Source: Rhizopus sp. PT2906
Lineage: Eukaryota > Mucoromycota > Mucoromycetes > Mucorales > Rhizopodaceae
Assembly: GCA_025529335.1 (NCBI GenBank)
Contig: JAMYHX010000021.1
Span: 1-64,000 of the forward strand
DNA: 64,000 nucleotides
Direction: 5' to 3'
Made by a program: the position numbers and the translations under genes. Below the pieces are notes generated by a model. That model did no database searches and was not told where the DNA came from. It saw only the letters and a program-made list of their open reading frames with translations. Positions 43,451 to 55,694 of the stretch are shown here, piece after piece. Every line of letters begins with the position of its first letter. Within the stretch, counting starts at the first letter, position 1.

Positions 43451-46215
43451 ATGTCTTTTCATAGTTTGTCAGAATCTAAATTTCCGTCTACCAATCACTT
43501 GAAAGAGGAATCACTAAAAGAGACTTCACTACTCGATATAACCGATACACCTACTGTTTATTCTCATCCAAAAGACGCCTCAACTTGTATAAAACCAAAC
43601 TGTTCAGCAAAATCCAACACGCATATTCCAACGAGGATTCACAAGGCAAGTTCACAAAGTAAACTGGATCTATTATTCGCCACTCGCAATGACCCTTCGC
43701 TAGAGGAAAAAAAATTACTAATTCCTACACGACTTCCTGCACCTCCTCGTCGGCAACTCACAACAACCGAGCAACCGTCGACAGCAGGACAATTAACGCC
43801 GCCATCTTCGCCGGGAGGAGCTCAAAGAAGGTTGAGACATGCACATATCGCTCGATTGTCGAGAGTACAGCCCAGTAAAGAGCCTACGGGTAAAGCAAAT
43901 CAAGAATTAGCTGAATTTGACCCTCTGATATCACCGATAAGATCAGATAATAATAAATCAATAAAGGGCTCCTTAGTTACGCTTGTTAATTCTACAGCAA
44001 AATCTGAACAGGTAGGAAATACAAATAATTTCTCAAAAAAAAAAAATAATCATAACCCTTTTTTCCCATCCTTCTTTCTTTTTTTTTTTTTTTTTTCCAG
44101 GCGTCGTTAGAACAAATGAGCGAGCCAATGAAACAAGAACGAACAATGAAAGTATTAAGCGGTAGTAATACTCGATTACCTATACCCGTTCAAAATAGAC
44201 AATCTGGCATATTCAAAAGCACTGATAAGGGCAAATGCAAAAATGCTGAGCAAACAACAGGCTATGATTGCAGCAGCGGTAGTAGTAGCAGTAGCAGCGA
44301 AAGTGAATGTGAAACACAAACACCTGGAGAAACGGTCACGCTAAATAAGCAACATAAGGAAGATCAGATGTCTATCATGCAAACAACAAAGCTTCGAAAG
44401 CCAGGGATCTTTGCCTCCAAATCAATTAAAAGCTTACCTTCTTATTCATCGAGGTTTATTTCTTGTCCAACAAATGATTTACTGCATGATCAGCTTACAA
44501 AAGATCGCGAGAAATTAACAAAGACTAGCGCTAGTTTAATTTCTGCCCAAGGTGTGATCAGTCAGCCCGAGGAAGAGACAGCTAGTAGTAACTCCACTGA
44601 ACCCAATCGTATTGAAAAAATTCACGAAAGGCTACAATGCTTGGTTGAAGGAGAAGATGTGAAAGATGGCTCGACAGCGATTGACTATAAGAAAGAGAAG
44701 GGAACTATCGAACCTATGAACGTCAAAAGTTAGTATTAGAGAATAGTTTTATATGTGTGTATTAAGCAATATATTCTCCAGTGGCTCTTCATCGATTCAA
44801 ACCATATCTATCACCATATGAGCAAACAGAGATCTTAAAGTATCACTCTGTTTACTGTGTTGGCTCCCATGCCAAAAAGCATTGGGCTACTACTGATCAG
44901 ACAACCCTCAACTATGGATATGATGACGAGAAAGGTGATTATCAAATTGTCATTAGGGACCATTTGAATTACCGATATGAAATTATCGAGAGCCTCGGTA
45001 AAGGATCCTTTGGTCAAGTTGTTAAATGTAGAGACATGAAGCCACAGTCTAAAGATAAAAATCAAGCCAACAATATTGTAGCTGTTAAGATCATTCGGAA
45101 CAAAAAGAGATTTCACGCTCAAGCACTGACTGAGATTAAAATATTAGAAAAATTAATGCAACTGGTAAGACGAGAAGCACTTTATCCCCTCTCAAAGGAA
45201 TTAATGATCATTGGTATAGGACCCTCATAACAAGTATTTTATTGTGAGGATGCTGGATAATTTTTACTTTAGAGATCATTTGTGCATTGTATTTGAATGT
45301 CTAAGCTTAAATCTCTATGAAGTCTTGCAGCAAAACTCATACCAAGGCTTTAGCATAGGCTTAGTGAAAAGGTAGGTTGAACTAGACATCTATGAATGTA
45401 TATATCTGAAATATGTACTAAATGCTTATACAATCAATATAGATTTGCCCATCAAATATTGTCAGCTTTGAAGCTATTGAGCGATCATAAGATTATACAT
45501 TGCGATCTTAAACCAGAAGTAAGATAAAAAAAAAAGTGTTTCTATAAAACAGTTATTAACATTTATTTGAATTTCAACAGAATATTCTACTGAAACAGCC
45601 TGATAAAAGTGGGATAAAGATCATTGACTTTGGAAGCTCATGCTTCGTCAATGAAAGAGGTAATTTCTGCCAAAGACAACTTAATATCTTCTCAAGCTTA
45701 TAGTCTTTTTAGTATATTCATATATTCAGAGCAGGTTTTATCGTGCACCTGAAGTTATATTGGGGTTAGAATATGGCTTACCCATAGATATGTGGAGTAC
45801 AGGCTGTATACTAGCCGAATTATACACAGGTCGACCCTTGTTCCCTGGAGAAAACGAACCTGATCAATTAGCATGTATTATGCAACTGTTGGGTGTTCCA
45901 GATAAGCAATATCTGGATCGATGTGCGAGAAAAAAGCAATTCTTTGGTAAGTCATAGTAACTCCTTTATGATCTTTTTTGTCTTACTCCTTTTAAAGATA
46001 TGTACGATCAGCCTAGGAAATCAATTAATTCAAAAGGAAAAAAAAGAAAGCCAAATTCCCTGACATTCACTGAAGCATTGAAAAGATCATCCTATGACGC
46101 TTATGATAGAGAATTTGTTGACTTTATTAACAAATGCCTTACATGGGAGCCATCAGAAAGAATGACCCCAGAACAAGCACTTAATCATCCATGGATGAAC
46201 TCAGCCAAGAAATAA
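43451..46215 (+). CDS. DYRK-family dual-specificity protein kinase (Pom1/DYRK2-like)
   Basis: Predicted cytosolic kinase that autophosphorylates on Tyr and phosphorylates Ser/Thr targets. The first 440 residues are Ser/Thr/Pro-rich and disordered, with a run of Ser, split by one intron at about 44013-44100. The DYRK homology box LSPYEQTEILKYHSVYCVG precedes the kinase domain: LGKGSFGQVVK (Gly loop), VAVKIIRN (Lys), HCDLKPENILL (catalytic loop), IIDFGSSCF (DFG), QSRFYRAPEVILGLEYG (YxY activation motif variant: the first position reads S-Y-I-Q-S-R-F-Y) and DMWSTGCILAELYTGRPLFP. Ends at 46215 with WEPSERMTPEQALNHPWM. Six or more introns. Placement in the DYRK2/Pom1 class rests on the homology box. 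The family's known roles include cell polarity and size control. Confidence 0.88.
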
Positions 46216-46713
46216 TCCTTTCACACACAAATTTCCCATGTACACTTTCTTGTTTATTTGAACTTTCGTAAATAATAGCATACCCTTACTCATTTACTTT
46301 ATACTACCTTATTTTTTGTTTCATTATAAATATCTGATAAATATAGTAAAGAGTCAATATTTTTTATATAAGAGATGAAGCATTATCTTTTGATATAGAT
46401 ACTTTTGTTGTCAAGTACTCCAAATAGAAAGAGAGTGAGATATTTGAAAACATATTAAGATTGCTATATAAACTTTACATGTTGCCAGTTTGTGTAAAAT
46501 GTTTCCAATTTTGAAAAACCCAGTTGTGGACTGCTAGGACTGCTAAATTTTCACAATTTCTTCGTTGTCATGGCAACAATACCCCGCTTTAACCCTATTG
46601 GTACATGTAGCAATATGCTGCGAAGCGCGAGTCGCGACTTCAAAATTTTTAATTCTTATATTCTACCTGATTGTAGAAATACTTTCTTCCTTTATCTCTT
46701 TTTATTGTATAAA
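46216..46713. other. Intergenic region upstream of RAD51
   Basis: No gene. It holds the GC-rich palindrome listed separately. The longer upstream reading frame that runs into the RAD51 start lacks conserved sequence, so it is treated as leader. Confidence 0.5.
46630..46639. promoter_or_regulatory. Perfect 10-bp palindrome agtcgcgact upstream of RAD51
   Basis: AGTCGCGACT is its own reverse complement and lies 75 bp before the RAD51 ATG inside a GC-rich island (gcgaagcgcgagtcgcgac) in otherwise AT-rich DNA. It could be a binding site for a dimeric or cell-cycle factor. This is an inference only. Confidence 0.3.
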
Positions 46714-47907
46714 ATGTCACAAGCTTATGAAGACGGGGATGGAGACTGTAGTAACTTCACTCCTATATCCAGACTTGAAGTAAGTTCTACAACTTGGGTG
46801 TTCAGTCTTTTTATATGCATATATTAACTGTATGTTTGCTATAGGACATTGGTATTTCTGCTACAGACGTTAAAAAGCTCCGGGAGAATGGATATCATAC
46901 AGTAGAAGCAGTAGCCTATGCACCAAAAAAGGCTTTACTTTCAGTTAAAGGCATTTCTGAGGCAAAAGCAGACAAACTTTTGGCAGAAGGTATAGTAACA
47001 TAATACATGTATATCACTATGGAATGCTTATTTTTTCTTATTCTTATTGTCAATAGCTGCTAAACTCGTCAATCTCGGTTTTACTACAGCAACTGAAGTG
47101 CATAAGCGTCGACAGGAGGTCATTACGATTACTACAGGTTCAAAGGAGCTTGACCGATTATTAGGAGGTTAGATAAATTATTAGATCATGGGTCACTGTA
47201 TAGATATATTAAGATAAATTATAATAGGTGGCATCGAAACAGGTTCTATTACAGAGATATTTGGTGAATTTAGAACAGGAAAAAGTCAATTGTGCCATAT
47301 GCTTGCTGTTACTGCGCAGTTGCCTTTGGATATGGGAGGTGCACAGGGCAAATGCTTATTCATCGACACCGAAAACACCTTTCGACCCAACCGTATTCTT
47401 TCGATTGCACAGCGATATTCGTTAGACGGGCAAGATACCTTGGACAATATTGCATATGCTCGAGCTTATAATACCGACCATCAAACAACCTTGCTGATCC
47501 AAGCCGCAGCTATGATGGCAGAGACCCGATTTGCAGTGCTTATTGTGGATTCAGCCATGGCCTTGTATCGTACAGACTACGCAGGACGTGGTGAACTTGC
47601 AGCTCGTCAGATTCATTTAGCTCAATTCTTACGTCAACTTCAACGTTTAGCAGATGAGTTTGGGGTTGCTGTAGTGATCACTAATCAAGTGGTAGCTCAG
47701 GTTGATGGTGCTGCATCAATGTTTAATCCTGATCCAAAAAAGCCCGCGGGTGGTAATATTATAGCACATGCGTCATGTACTCGACTGTATCTCAAGAAGG
47801 GTCGTGGTGACACTAGAATTTGCAAGATATATGACTCTCCTTCATTGCCTGAAAGTGAATGCGTATTTGCTATCCATGAAGAAGGTATAACAGATGCCAA
47901 TGATTAG
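46714..47907 (+). CDS. RAD51: RAD51 recombinase
   Basis: Nuclear strand-exchange ATPase for homologous recombination. The ATG at 46714 starts MSQAYEDGDGDCSNFTPISR. Three introns follow; the fourth exon, beginning at 47228, carries the entire ATPase core. The N-terminal helix-hairpin-helix domain reads DVKKLRENGYHTVEAVAYAP and VKGISEAKADKLL. Walker A is GEFRTGKSQ (the eukaryotic form), followed by LPLDMGGAQGKCLFIDTENT, Walker B region AVLIVDSAMALYRTDYAGRG, loop L2 region AVVITNQVVAQVDGA, and the end KIYDSPSLPESECVFAIHEE then GITDAND. About 335 residues, normal for the family. Confidence 0.95.
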
Positions 47908-48188
47908 CTTACGGAGTTACTATTGAAGAAGAATCTGCATATGAAAACGATCTCACTTTGCTACTTAATGATTATTTATGTGTAAAAAAAAAAAAGAAAA
48001 CAATATTACGAATTGAAGTGTAAATAAACCCCTCCCCCCCCCTTTTTTTATATTTTTATATATTGGTTTAGGAGAATCATCGGGATTTCAACCAACTTTC
48101 CGTGATTTTCGAAAGTGACTGAGTTGACAACTGTAACAAATTGTGTTGTTCTTTTTTTTTTTTTTTTCTTTTTCTTGTTATTTTCATT

Positions 48189-50551
48189 ATGCTTAAATTA
48201 TCAGCACTCAGGTCAAAAATACCTTTAAGAAATACAATACATCGATCGATTCACTTTCGACCAACCAAGTATTTAAGCTCAACTAGTAAATCAGCGCCTA
48301 TATGTGTTGCGACGCGACGTAGTCAGGACCGTCTATCATTTGCATGGATGCCTATTACATTTATCATTACATCAGCCTTAGTTGGTGGAATGGCCCATAA
48401 GGAAGTGTTTGCTCTAGAAGAAAATGAACGTAAGAAAGATAGATGATGATTGTGTATATAACAAAATAACATGTGTATCCTCTTTAGCAACAGGGGACGC
48501 TATTTGTCAAGCAATTGTTCAGAATGATATGAGAGCCTTAAAACGGTATATAGAAAACAAAATATACATGGCATCGTCAAACTAATATGTCAAAAGATTG
48601 GCTGATCATCCCAACTTTAATCCAAATATATATCATCGATATGGATGGACGCCTTTGGTAATGATAATGAAATAAATTTAATTCTCGTCGTGCTTATTTG
48701 TTTATGTAGCAAGTAGCTGTTATTCAAGATAATGAGCAGATGGTCAAGCTTTTGCTTGAGAAGGGAGCAGGTATACATTACATTATGAATGATGTCATCA
48801 GTCTTAATCATCCTCCTATTCGAGTAGATCCTAACCTTCAAGATCAATACTATCCTCGATCTCACCAAGCGGCAAATACGAGACAGGTCGAGTTCTCTGA
48901 GGATCTGTTACCTTATCGTGACTATAGAGAATACACAGCTCTTCATTATGCAGTAATCATTTGTAATCCACAGATCGTGAAGCTTCTTTTGGATCATATG
49001 GCTGATCCTTTTGCACGTAATTCACATGGTCTAACTGCGAGAGAGTACCTGTATTACGTAGAAAGATACACAGGAGAACAAAATTTAGAAATCGAAGATA
49101 TGCTTTATAGTAAGAAATCTTTAAGGCAATTGGATTTGCAACACTAACTAATGATCTGCTGAACAGAAAAGGAAGCATCTTATCCAAAGGATAAAGCTGA
49201 ACATGAGGAACGTATGCGTAAAGCGCAGCTACAGAAAGAAAAAGAATACCGCAAAAAGCACCCATTAGAAGATGCTTTAAAAACCCGTATAGTTGGTCAA
49301 TTAGGTCCAATTTATGCTTTAGCTAGTGCTATACGTCGCAAGCAAAATGGATGGCATGATGAAGAACATCCGCTTGTCTTTTTGTTTTGTGGTTCATCTG
49401 GTGTTGGTAAAACAGAGCTGGCTAAAGGTAATATTTTTATATAGTTAAATGATGACTCGTCTAATACTTTTTTTTTAAAAAAAAAAAACAGCTTTGGCAC
49501 AAAACTTGCATGGAAAGCAGATTGACAAGGGATTTATTCGAATTGATATGAGTGAATTTCAACACAAGCATGATGTATCAAGATTTATTGGATCACCTCC
49601 TGGCTATGTTGTAAGTGAGATGACATCAGACAATACATGTTGACGGATGAATAACCTTTCTTATGAATAACAAAAGGGATATGATGAAGGAGGACAGTTG
49701 ACAGAAAAACTTAAAGAATGTAAGTGTTTGTGCCAAGAACAAATCACAGTTTACAAACTTTCCGTCTTTTAGGTCCCAATGCTGTTGTCTTGCTTGATGA
49801 AGTAGAAAAGGCTCATCCAGATGTTTTAACAATCATGTTGCAGCTCTTTGATGAAGGTCGTATTACGGACGGAAAGGGAACAACAGTTGAATGCAAGGAC
49901 GCAATTTTTATCATGACTTCCAACTTGGCGCAACATGAAATTGCTGATGAAGCAGAGCTTTTGAGACTTGAGGCTTCTGTTTCTTCTGATGCGCAAACAA
50001 AAGGTGTTGCAACCGTTACATCCACAGATCCTGTACCAGAGAAAGACTTGAGCGATCTTCAAGAAGAACAGCTAAAACATGGTCAAATTTCTTTATCCCG
50101 TCGATTCATTGAACATACAATTTATCCAATCTTATATCAGCACTTCAAACGAGATGAATTTTTAGGCCGTATAAACGAAGTTCTCTTCTTCTTACCCTTT
50201 AGTGATGACGAGCTAAAGGAGATTACTTCTCGAGAGCTTTCTAAATGGGCAGAAAAAGCAAGAAAAAGACATGGAATTACCATGACATGGGATGCAGACG
50301 TAGTGGACGTTTTAGCTCAAGGATACAATATTCGTTATGGTGCACGTAGTATTAAATATGAAGTTGAAAGAAAAGTGGTAAATCTGATTGCTAAAGCACA
50401 TGAAAATGATGAAGTATTGGATGGAGGACGTGTCCATATAGTGGTTGACAAGTCTATAGACAAAAAGGCCCGTATTTGCAAGATAGAAATTCCTGAACGC
50501 GGTGGTGATGATAAAAAGAAATCTGGTGGTTGGTTTAGTAGTAAAATTTAA
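48189..50551 (+). CDS. CLPB/SKD3-like mitochondrial ankyrin-repeat AAA+ disaggregase
   Basis: Predicted mitochondrial intermembrane-space protein disaggregase. The N-terminus is Arg/Ser-rich (MLKLSALRSKIPLRN), a matrix-type targeting signal followed by one hydrophobic segment (WMPITFIITSALVGG). Ankyrin repeats follow (RYGWTPLQVAVIQDNEQMVK, EYTALHYAVIICNPQIVKLL). The single ATPase domain has Walker A GSSGVGKTE, pore loop in GSPPGYVGYDEGGQ, Walker B VVLLDEVEKAH, sensor region FIMTSNLAQHEI, and the arginine-finger area. The C-terminal D2-small domain reads GYNIRYGARSIKYEVERKVV, as in ClpB/SKD3. About six introns. Ankyrin plus one Clp ATPase distinguishes it from fungal Hsp104 and Hsp78. Ends GGWFSSKI. 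Confidence 0.88.
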
Positions 50552-52432
50552 TAATGAATAAAAAATGAAATATTTGTAAGGATAATGCTAGTCATCCCAT
50601 GTCTATTCTTGTTTGATTAAAAGCCATAACTGGCTCCCTTTTTGCGCTACAAATGTCTGCCATCCTTTATGAAGCTGACACTTCCTGCGGAGTATAGAAC
50701 ACCATTTATGGTGACCCTCTGGACTCTCCTTTTGATTTTTTTAGGGAAACACTACGCTCACGCGAAAATGCACGCGAAAATATTATGGGCACACCAGAAC
50801 AGAATGTTTCATTCATTTGTATAAAGCATCATTATCTTTCATGCCATTTTTTATACAGAATGGCTCATATAATGATAGCAAACTTGGTCAAATTAACTTT
50901 CTATACTTCTTTTCAACCTGTCAGGTACCATGGTTGGTTTAACGGTCTCAGGTGACTCGAGTCAAAATGGCAGGTACAGCGTATTGCCTGCTATCTCAAA
51001 GTATACAGATCTATTATATACATCTGCAACTCATTGAATACAATCCAAAGAACCGAACCAACAATTAGGCGGAAGAGCAGGGTTATGATTATTAAGGATT
51101 CTTTCAAAATATGCAATGTTCATTTTATCTACAAATTTCAAGTTACTTTAGCATTCACTTTTAAAAGAAAGTATTTTGTACGCATACTTTTGTATAATTC
51201 ATGCCTAACTCTCATGTCAGTATAATCTCAAATCAATCAATCGTAAAGTGGGGTATTTGTCGTATTCTCACGTTTATACCAAAGAAGACTACATCCTTTG
51301 ACGCAATCTAACCAATATATTTAGTACGCAGAACAAAATTATCTTTTTTATTCGATATTAGCATAATACCCCGTATTAATTCCACAACACTGATTCATGT
51401 CGTCTATAGTCTGTAGTAGTTGATGTCAATTCATAAGATGTAATTGGTTGACAGCATTTATTCTTCTATTTAAAGATCAATTTCCTTATTCCCATGAATC
51501 ACTTCCTTTGTTAAGAAAAGGATTGCAAAGAGATCCATTTTATCTTTTTGTATTCTAAATCTTTCCCGAATTAAAACTACTTATTCACCGATTATCACAG
51601 TATTCATAATGTTTTCGCGTGCGTATAAGAAAAAACAGGACTTTGCTATTTATAAAATATCATTCTTTCATCATAGAGGACTTCTTAGAGTTCTTCTTTT
51701 AGACGGCATTTGGATTTGTACCTGATCAATTGTTGAAACCTAGACACAAACAGGAGAGTATTTATTGAGAGGAACCTTATTTAAACTTTTAATGTAATAA
51801 GAGATAAATTTCTATTCCAGTTCTATTGTTATGTCATTGTGAAGCTTCATCTTATCTTATTGTACTCATTGGTCCTCTGCTTGTCTCAATGCAGCTTTAT
51901 TGACAACATTGGATCAAGATGTGTTAATGCAAAGACTACGAAGCTTATTCATCATTTATAAGTCAGTATTTATTCCTTATGATATTATTCTTCATCATAT
52001 CTGAAGTAACTCTTGTCTGCATGAAAGACGATGTTCAAGCTTTATTGTATATTATATAATGTCTTATTTTGTAACGCTAGACAAACAATACCTACACTCA
52101 ACACTATGTATAGCACTAAAGTATAAGAGAAGCATCTGTCGATGAATCTGTAATAATCTCTTTATTATGTTGAGAGTTCATCATTAAAAATAGTTTCGTT
52201 TTATAAGAAAACAGGATTATTGCATGTATTTATCACGATCAATGAGAATTGGGCATGACGCATCTATAAGAATAACACATTGTGGTCAGCCTTTTGCTTC
52301 TCTTTCTTCAAAGAACGTAGTATTGAAAATTATGCAGAGAGAGTAAAACCCAAAAAAAAACAATTATGTATACGTCACATTAATTTTTTTTTTTTTTTTT
52401 TTTTTTTTCACTTAGCCCTGAAATAAGCGAAA
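50552..52432. other. Large gene-free region
   Basis: About 1.9 kb without a supported gene. The frames present are short and AT-driven. A (T)24 tract sits at about 52387-52410, just before the COQ2 gene. I see no transposon features, tRNA or snRNA motif. Confidence 0.5.
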
Positions 52433-53690
52433 ATGTTCTTGCAAAGGACATTTTCTTTAACACTTGGTAAAGCGGCTCGTTGCCATAATCTGAGCCTTCT
52501 TCGTGCACTTGGAGAGAGCAACTGTCAGAATTTTTCGACATTATCAGCGTATAGATTAGCTAAACCTTTACGAAATAATAGTACTTTATCACTATTTCAC
52601 CAAAAGATCAAAACTAATGGTCCCTTAATTCCAACTGTATATCACCAAAAGCACTGGACTTCCACTATTACCGTCAAGCAGGACGAAGAACCAAAAGAGC
52701 CTGCCCGAGTGCTCTATAACAATTGGCTAGACCGTTTACCTGCTAAACTTGCACCTTACGCCTTTTTAACCCGTATTGATAAGCCTATTGGTACATGGCT
52801 TTTGTTCTGGCCATGTGGTAAGATTAAGATTATTTTCAATGTACTATTCTGTACTCATACCCTCTTGTTTAGCCTGGAGTATTTCAATGGCAGCTTATCA
52901 TACTGGCAGCTCCATCATGGACGCTGCATCCATGATTACCTTATTTGGTATTGGCGCCTTAACAATGAGAGGTGCGGGCTGCACAATCAATGATTTGTGG
53001 GATAGAGACATTGATGATAAGGTAGAAAGAACAAAGATCCGACCCATTGCAGCTGGTTTGATTTCACCTAAGCAAGCCATCGGTTTTCTTGGTTTGCAGC
53101 TTTCCGTTGGTCTTGCAGTTTTAACACAATTGAACATGTACAGTATTCTGCTAGGCGCAAGTTCTTTATCACTTGTTGTTACATATCCTTTAATGAAAAG
53201 AGTGACTTACTGGCCACAAACAGTCTTGGGTCTGGCGTTCAACTGGGGAGCTCTTCTAGGTTGGTCTGCAATGACTGGTTCATTGGATCTTTCTGTTGCT
53301 GGTCCTCTCTATGCTGGAGGTGTTTGCTGGACATTGGTGTATGATACTATTTATGCTCATCAAGACAAAAAGGACGATGTTAAGGTCGGCGTCAAATCAA
53401 CAGCTTTAAGATTTGGAGAAAAGACAAACCAATGGTTAACTGGGTTTTCAGCCGCATTCGTATCATCAACCGCTGTTGCAGGATATATGAACGGACAAGG
53501 TTTGCCATTTTATGCAATCAGTGTCTTGGGCACAGCATGTCATCTTTTTTGGCAATTGAAAACTGTAAATTATAATAATCCAGCAGATTGCTGGGCGAAA
53601 TTCAAAAGCAATACGTGGACAGGCGCCATCCTTTGGTCAGGCATTGTCGTTGATGCGGCATGGTCATCTTCACAGTTGGCACTAGCATAA
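52433..53690 (+). CDS. COQ2: COQ2, 4-hydroxybenzoate polyprenyltransferase
   Basis: Mitochondrial inner-membrane enzyme that prenylates 4-hydroxybenzoate for ubiquinone synthesis. The N-terminus is basic and Ser-rich (MFLQRTFSLTLGKAARCHN), a targeting signal. One intron at about 52818-52873 joins LFWPCG to AWSISM. The catalytic motifs are YAFLTRIDKPIGTWLLFWP, the first Asp-rich site NDLWDRDIDDKVERTK, and the second YAHQDKKDDVKVGVKST. Eight to nine transmembrane segments between them fit UbiA-type enzymes. About 400 residues. Confidence 0.93.
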
Positions 53691-53878
53691 TAATAAAGTC
53701 ATAGATCATGTGTGTTGTATTGTAACATTTGTTCCTACAAAATTGTTTTTATCTTCCAATGCATATTCAGATCATTCAAGTGATAAGCTGCTTTTTACAG
53801 TTACAGACTACTACTACCACTATGCATGGTCAGATGTCAACGGTAAACGAAAATGAACAATACTATTTATTAATCTGC

Positions 53879-55401
53879 TTATTGTGGATAGGGTGGGTAG
53901 CCATACTGATGTTCTGGAGGCTTATTATCGTTTGAAGGAGGAGGATAGACATTTGGTGGGGGAGGATATCCAACATTTGAAGGACTGGGAGAAAATGAAG
54001 CTGGTGGGTAGCCTGTGTTGTTAGGATAAGAAGGTTGGGCATTCATATAATTCGATGCGGATGGAGGTGCTTGGGGATAGTTTCCAGAAGGAGGATAGCC
54101 TGGTATAGATGAAGGTGGCGGGTAAGCAGAGATATTGCTCTGTCCTTGATGACCAGAAGGGCCAGGAAAAGGCTCAGGAAAGTGTGAGGGAGATGAAGGA
54201 GGTTGAGGATAGCCTGCAGGAGGAGGATAACCAACGTTTTGCTGAATGTTGGGTGGATAACTGGGCGAGCTTGTTGAAGGTGCGGGCTGAGGATAACCAG
54301 GAGAAGGTTGTAATTGTGGAGGAGGAGGATAAGAATGATCGACGTTACCAGTAGGTTTTGGATATGCCTGTGATGAAGGTACTGGGAAGTTAGCTTCACC
54401 ATAGAATGAACCGTATTGTGCCAAAGCAGGATCAATGCGAGATTGATCAGGCCCATCTGTCGTGGGAGTAGGATTTACATTATTTCCAGCGCCTGCCACT
54501 TTAATATCATCTGGGAGCTTCGTAAGCTCGGGAGGTGCGCCTACTTCCGCACCATATCCAAGTGTAGGTATACCAAATCCCTCCTTTTTGTGCAAAGGCA
54601 AACTGGTGGTCGCTATATTCAATGCATGCTCAAACTGTTGATAAGGCTCAAAGTGCCATTGTTGATTCAGATTGTCAGTTTCTTTGCGCTTGTATAACAA
54701 TATCTGTGCTCCTCCTTTTGCGCTATCTCCCTTAAGTATCAATTAGCTTTGCCTTTTTCTATCATGAAATAAGATATAATGCAATTTACCCTAATATCCA
54801 AGACAAGTGTAGGATATTCTTTAGAGCAAATAAATCCTTGATCATAGACCCACTACACCCGAGTAAATTGTTAGACATGCTCTTTTTCATTATTGGTTCC
54901 GGGTTATACCTCTTGAGACTGTTTACTCGCCTTGACCTTCTTTTGGACAATTGTTTTATCCTTCTTGAAAGCGCCTATAAAAAATAAAAAGTGTGTTCAT
55001 CTTGTTTTACTAATTAAAAAGAAGTAAAATATTTACTGGAACTAATGTCAAGCGCTGTGGATAATGTGTTAGTTCTGAATAGAAAAAATCTCTAGTTTTA
55101 CTTACCATGTCCTGATTTCTTATTTATTAAGCGACCATTAACAAAAGACCATAACCTATTTTAAGGGAGCTAAGCAGAGGTTAAAGTAATACAAATGACC
55201 ATGTCCTTACTGATTATCGCTGTCTTGGAACTTTTGTGGCCACACAATTATATTAGCACCTTCCTATAATCGAAAATAGGCATAAGTTTACACGCCAATA
55301 CTTGTAATAATTTATCAAGTTACTGTCGTTTGTCCATCATAGACGTCTAATGCAAATCCATGCTTTCGAGATAATATGTAAAAATAGCCTTCAGGAAACA
55401 T
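53879..55401 (-). CDS. Ricin-B-type beta-trefoil protein with GYPPP-rich C-terminal tail
   Basis: The start MFPEGYFYILSRKHGFALDV at 55401 leads into a beta-trefoil lectin fold spread over at least seven exons. QxW-type motifs appear at NQLWSFVN, SQEWVYDQ and NQQWHFEP, each with a VLDI/ALDI strand nearby (HALDI, LVLDIRGD). No signal peptide is present, so the protein is cytosolic. The last exon of about 200 residues is dominated by Gly-Tyr-Pro-Pro and Pro-Pro repeats (GYPQPAPSTSS, GYPPPAGYPQ, VGYPPPPNVYPP), as in calcium/membrane-associated proteins such as synexin. No catalytic toxin chain is present; only the sugar-binding type fold is seen. Function is inferred as a glycan- or lipid-binding scaffold. 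Exon borders are approximate. Confidence 0.68.
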
Positions 55402-55694
55402 CCTAAAGTTTTAGTTCAAAAGCAAAATAAAAGTGCAGCATAAGTGCTGAGAAAAAGCTAATAGATTAACCCAAACAACCCAGCCACTTCAGAGCCACTT
55501 ACATGTGGTGTCACCAACGGGTCATTGCACTCTTATCGGAAATCGAAATAGATTACGCATTTTTTCTTTAAAGTAAACGCGTCTTCCGTTTTGCCCACTT
55601 TCCCAGCTCTTTAGTATAATCCTCAGTAAGTTTGAATCATATTGGCGGACGTAGTAGTAATAGACTAATTATGAAATTATAGAACATTTGACAA
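55402..55694. other. Intergenic DNA between the lectin gene and the transposase remnant
   Basis: Short stretch, no gene. A candidate terminal repeat for the following element was looked for but none is evident. Confidence 0.45.

Noticed and set aside
49626..50062. Minus-strand frames inside the CLPB/SKD3-like gene
   Set aside because: Antisense to a strongly conserved AAA domain and without features of their own.
50552..52432. Short frames such as 51034-51225 as genes
   Set aside because: No conserved motifs, AT-driven composition, no splice partners.
53879..55401. Ricin-like toxin gene
   Set aside because: Only the sugar-binding beta-trefoil type fold is visible; there is no catalytic toxin chain and no signal peptide.
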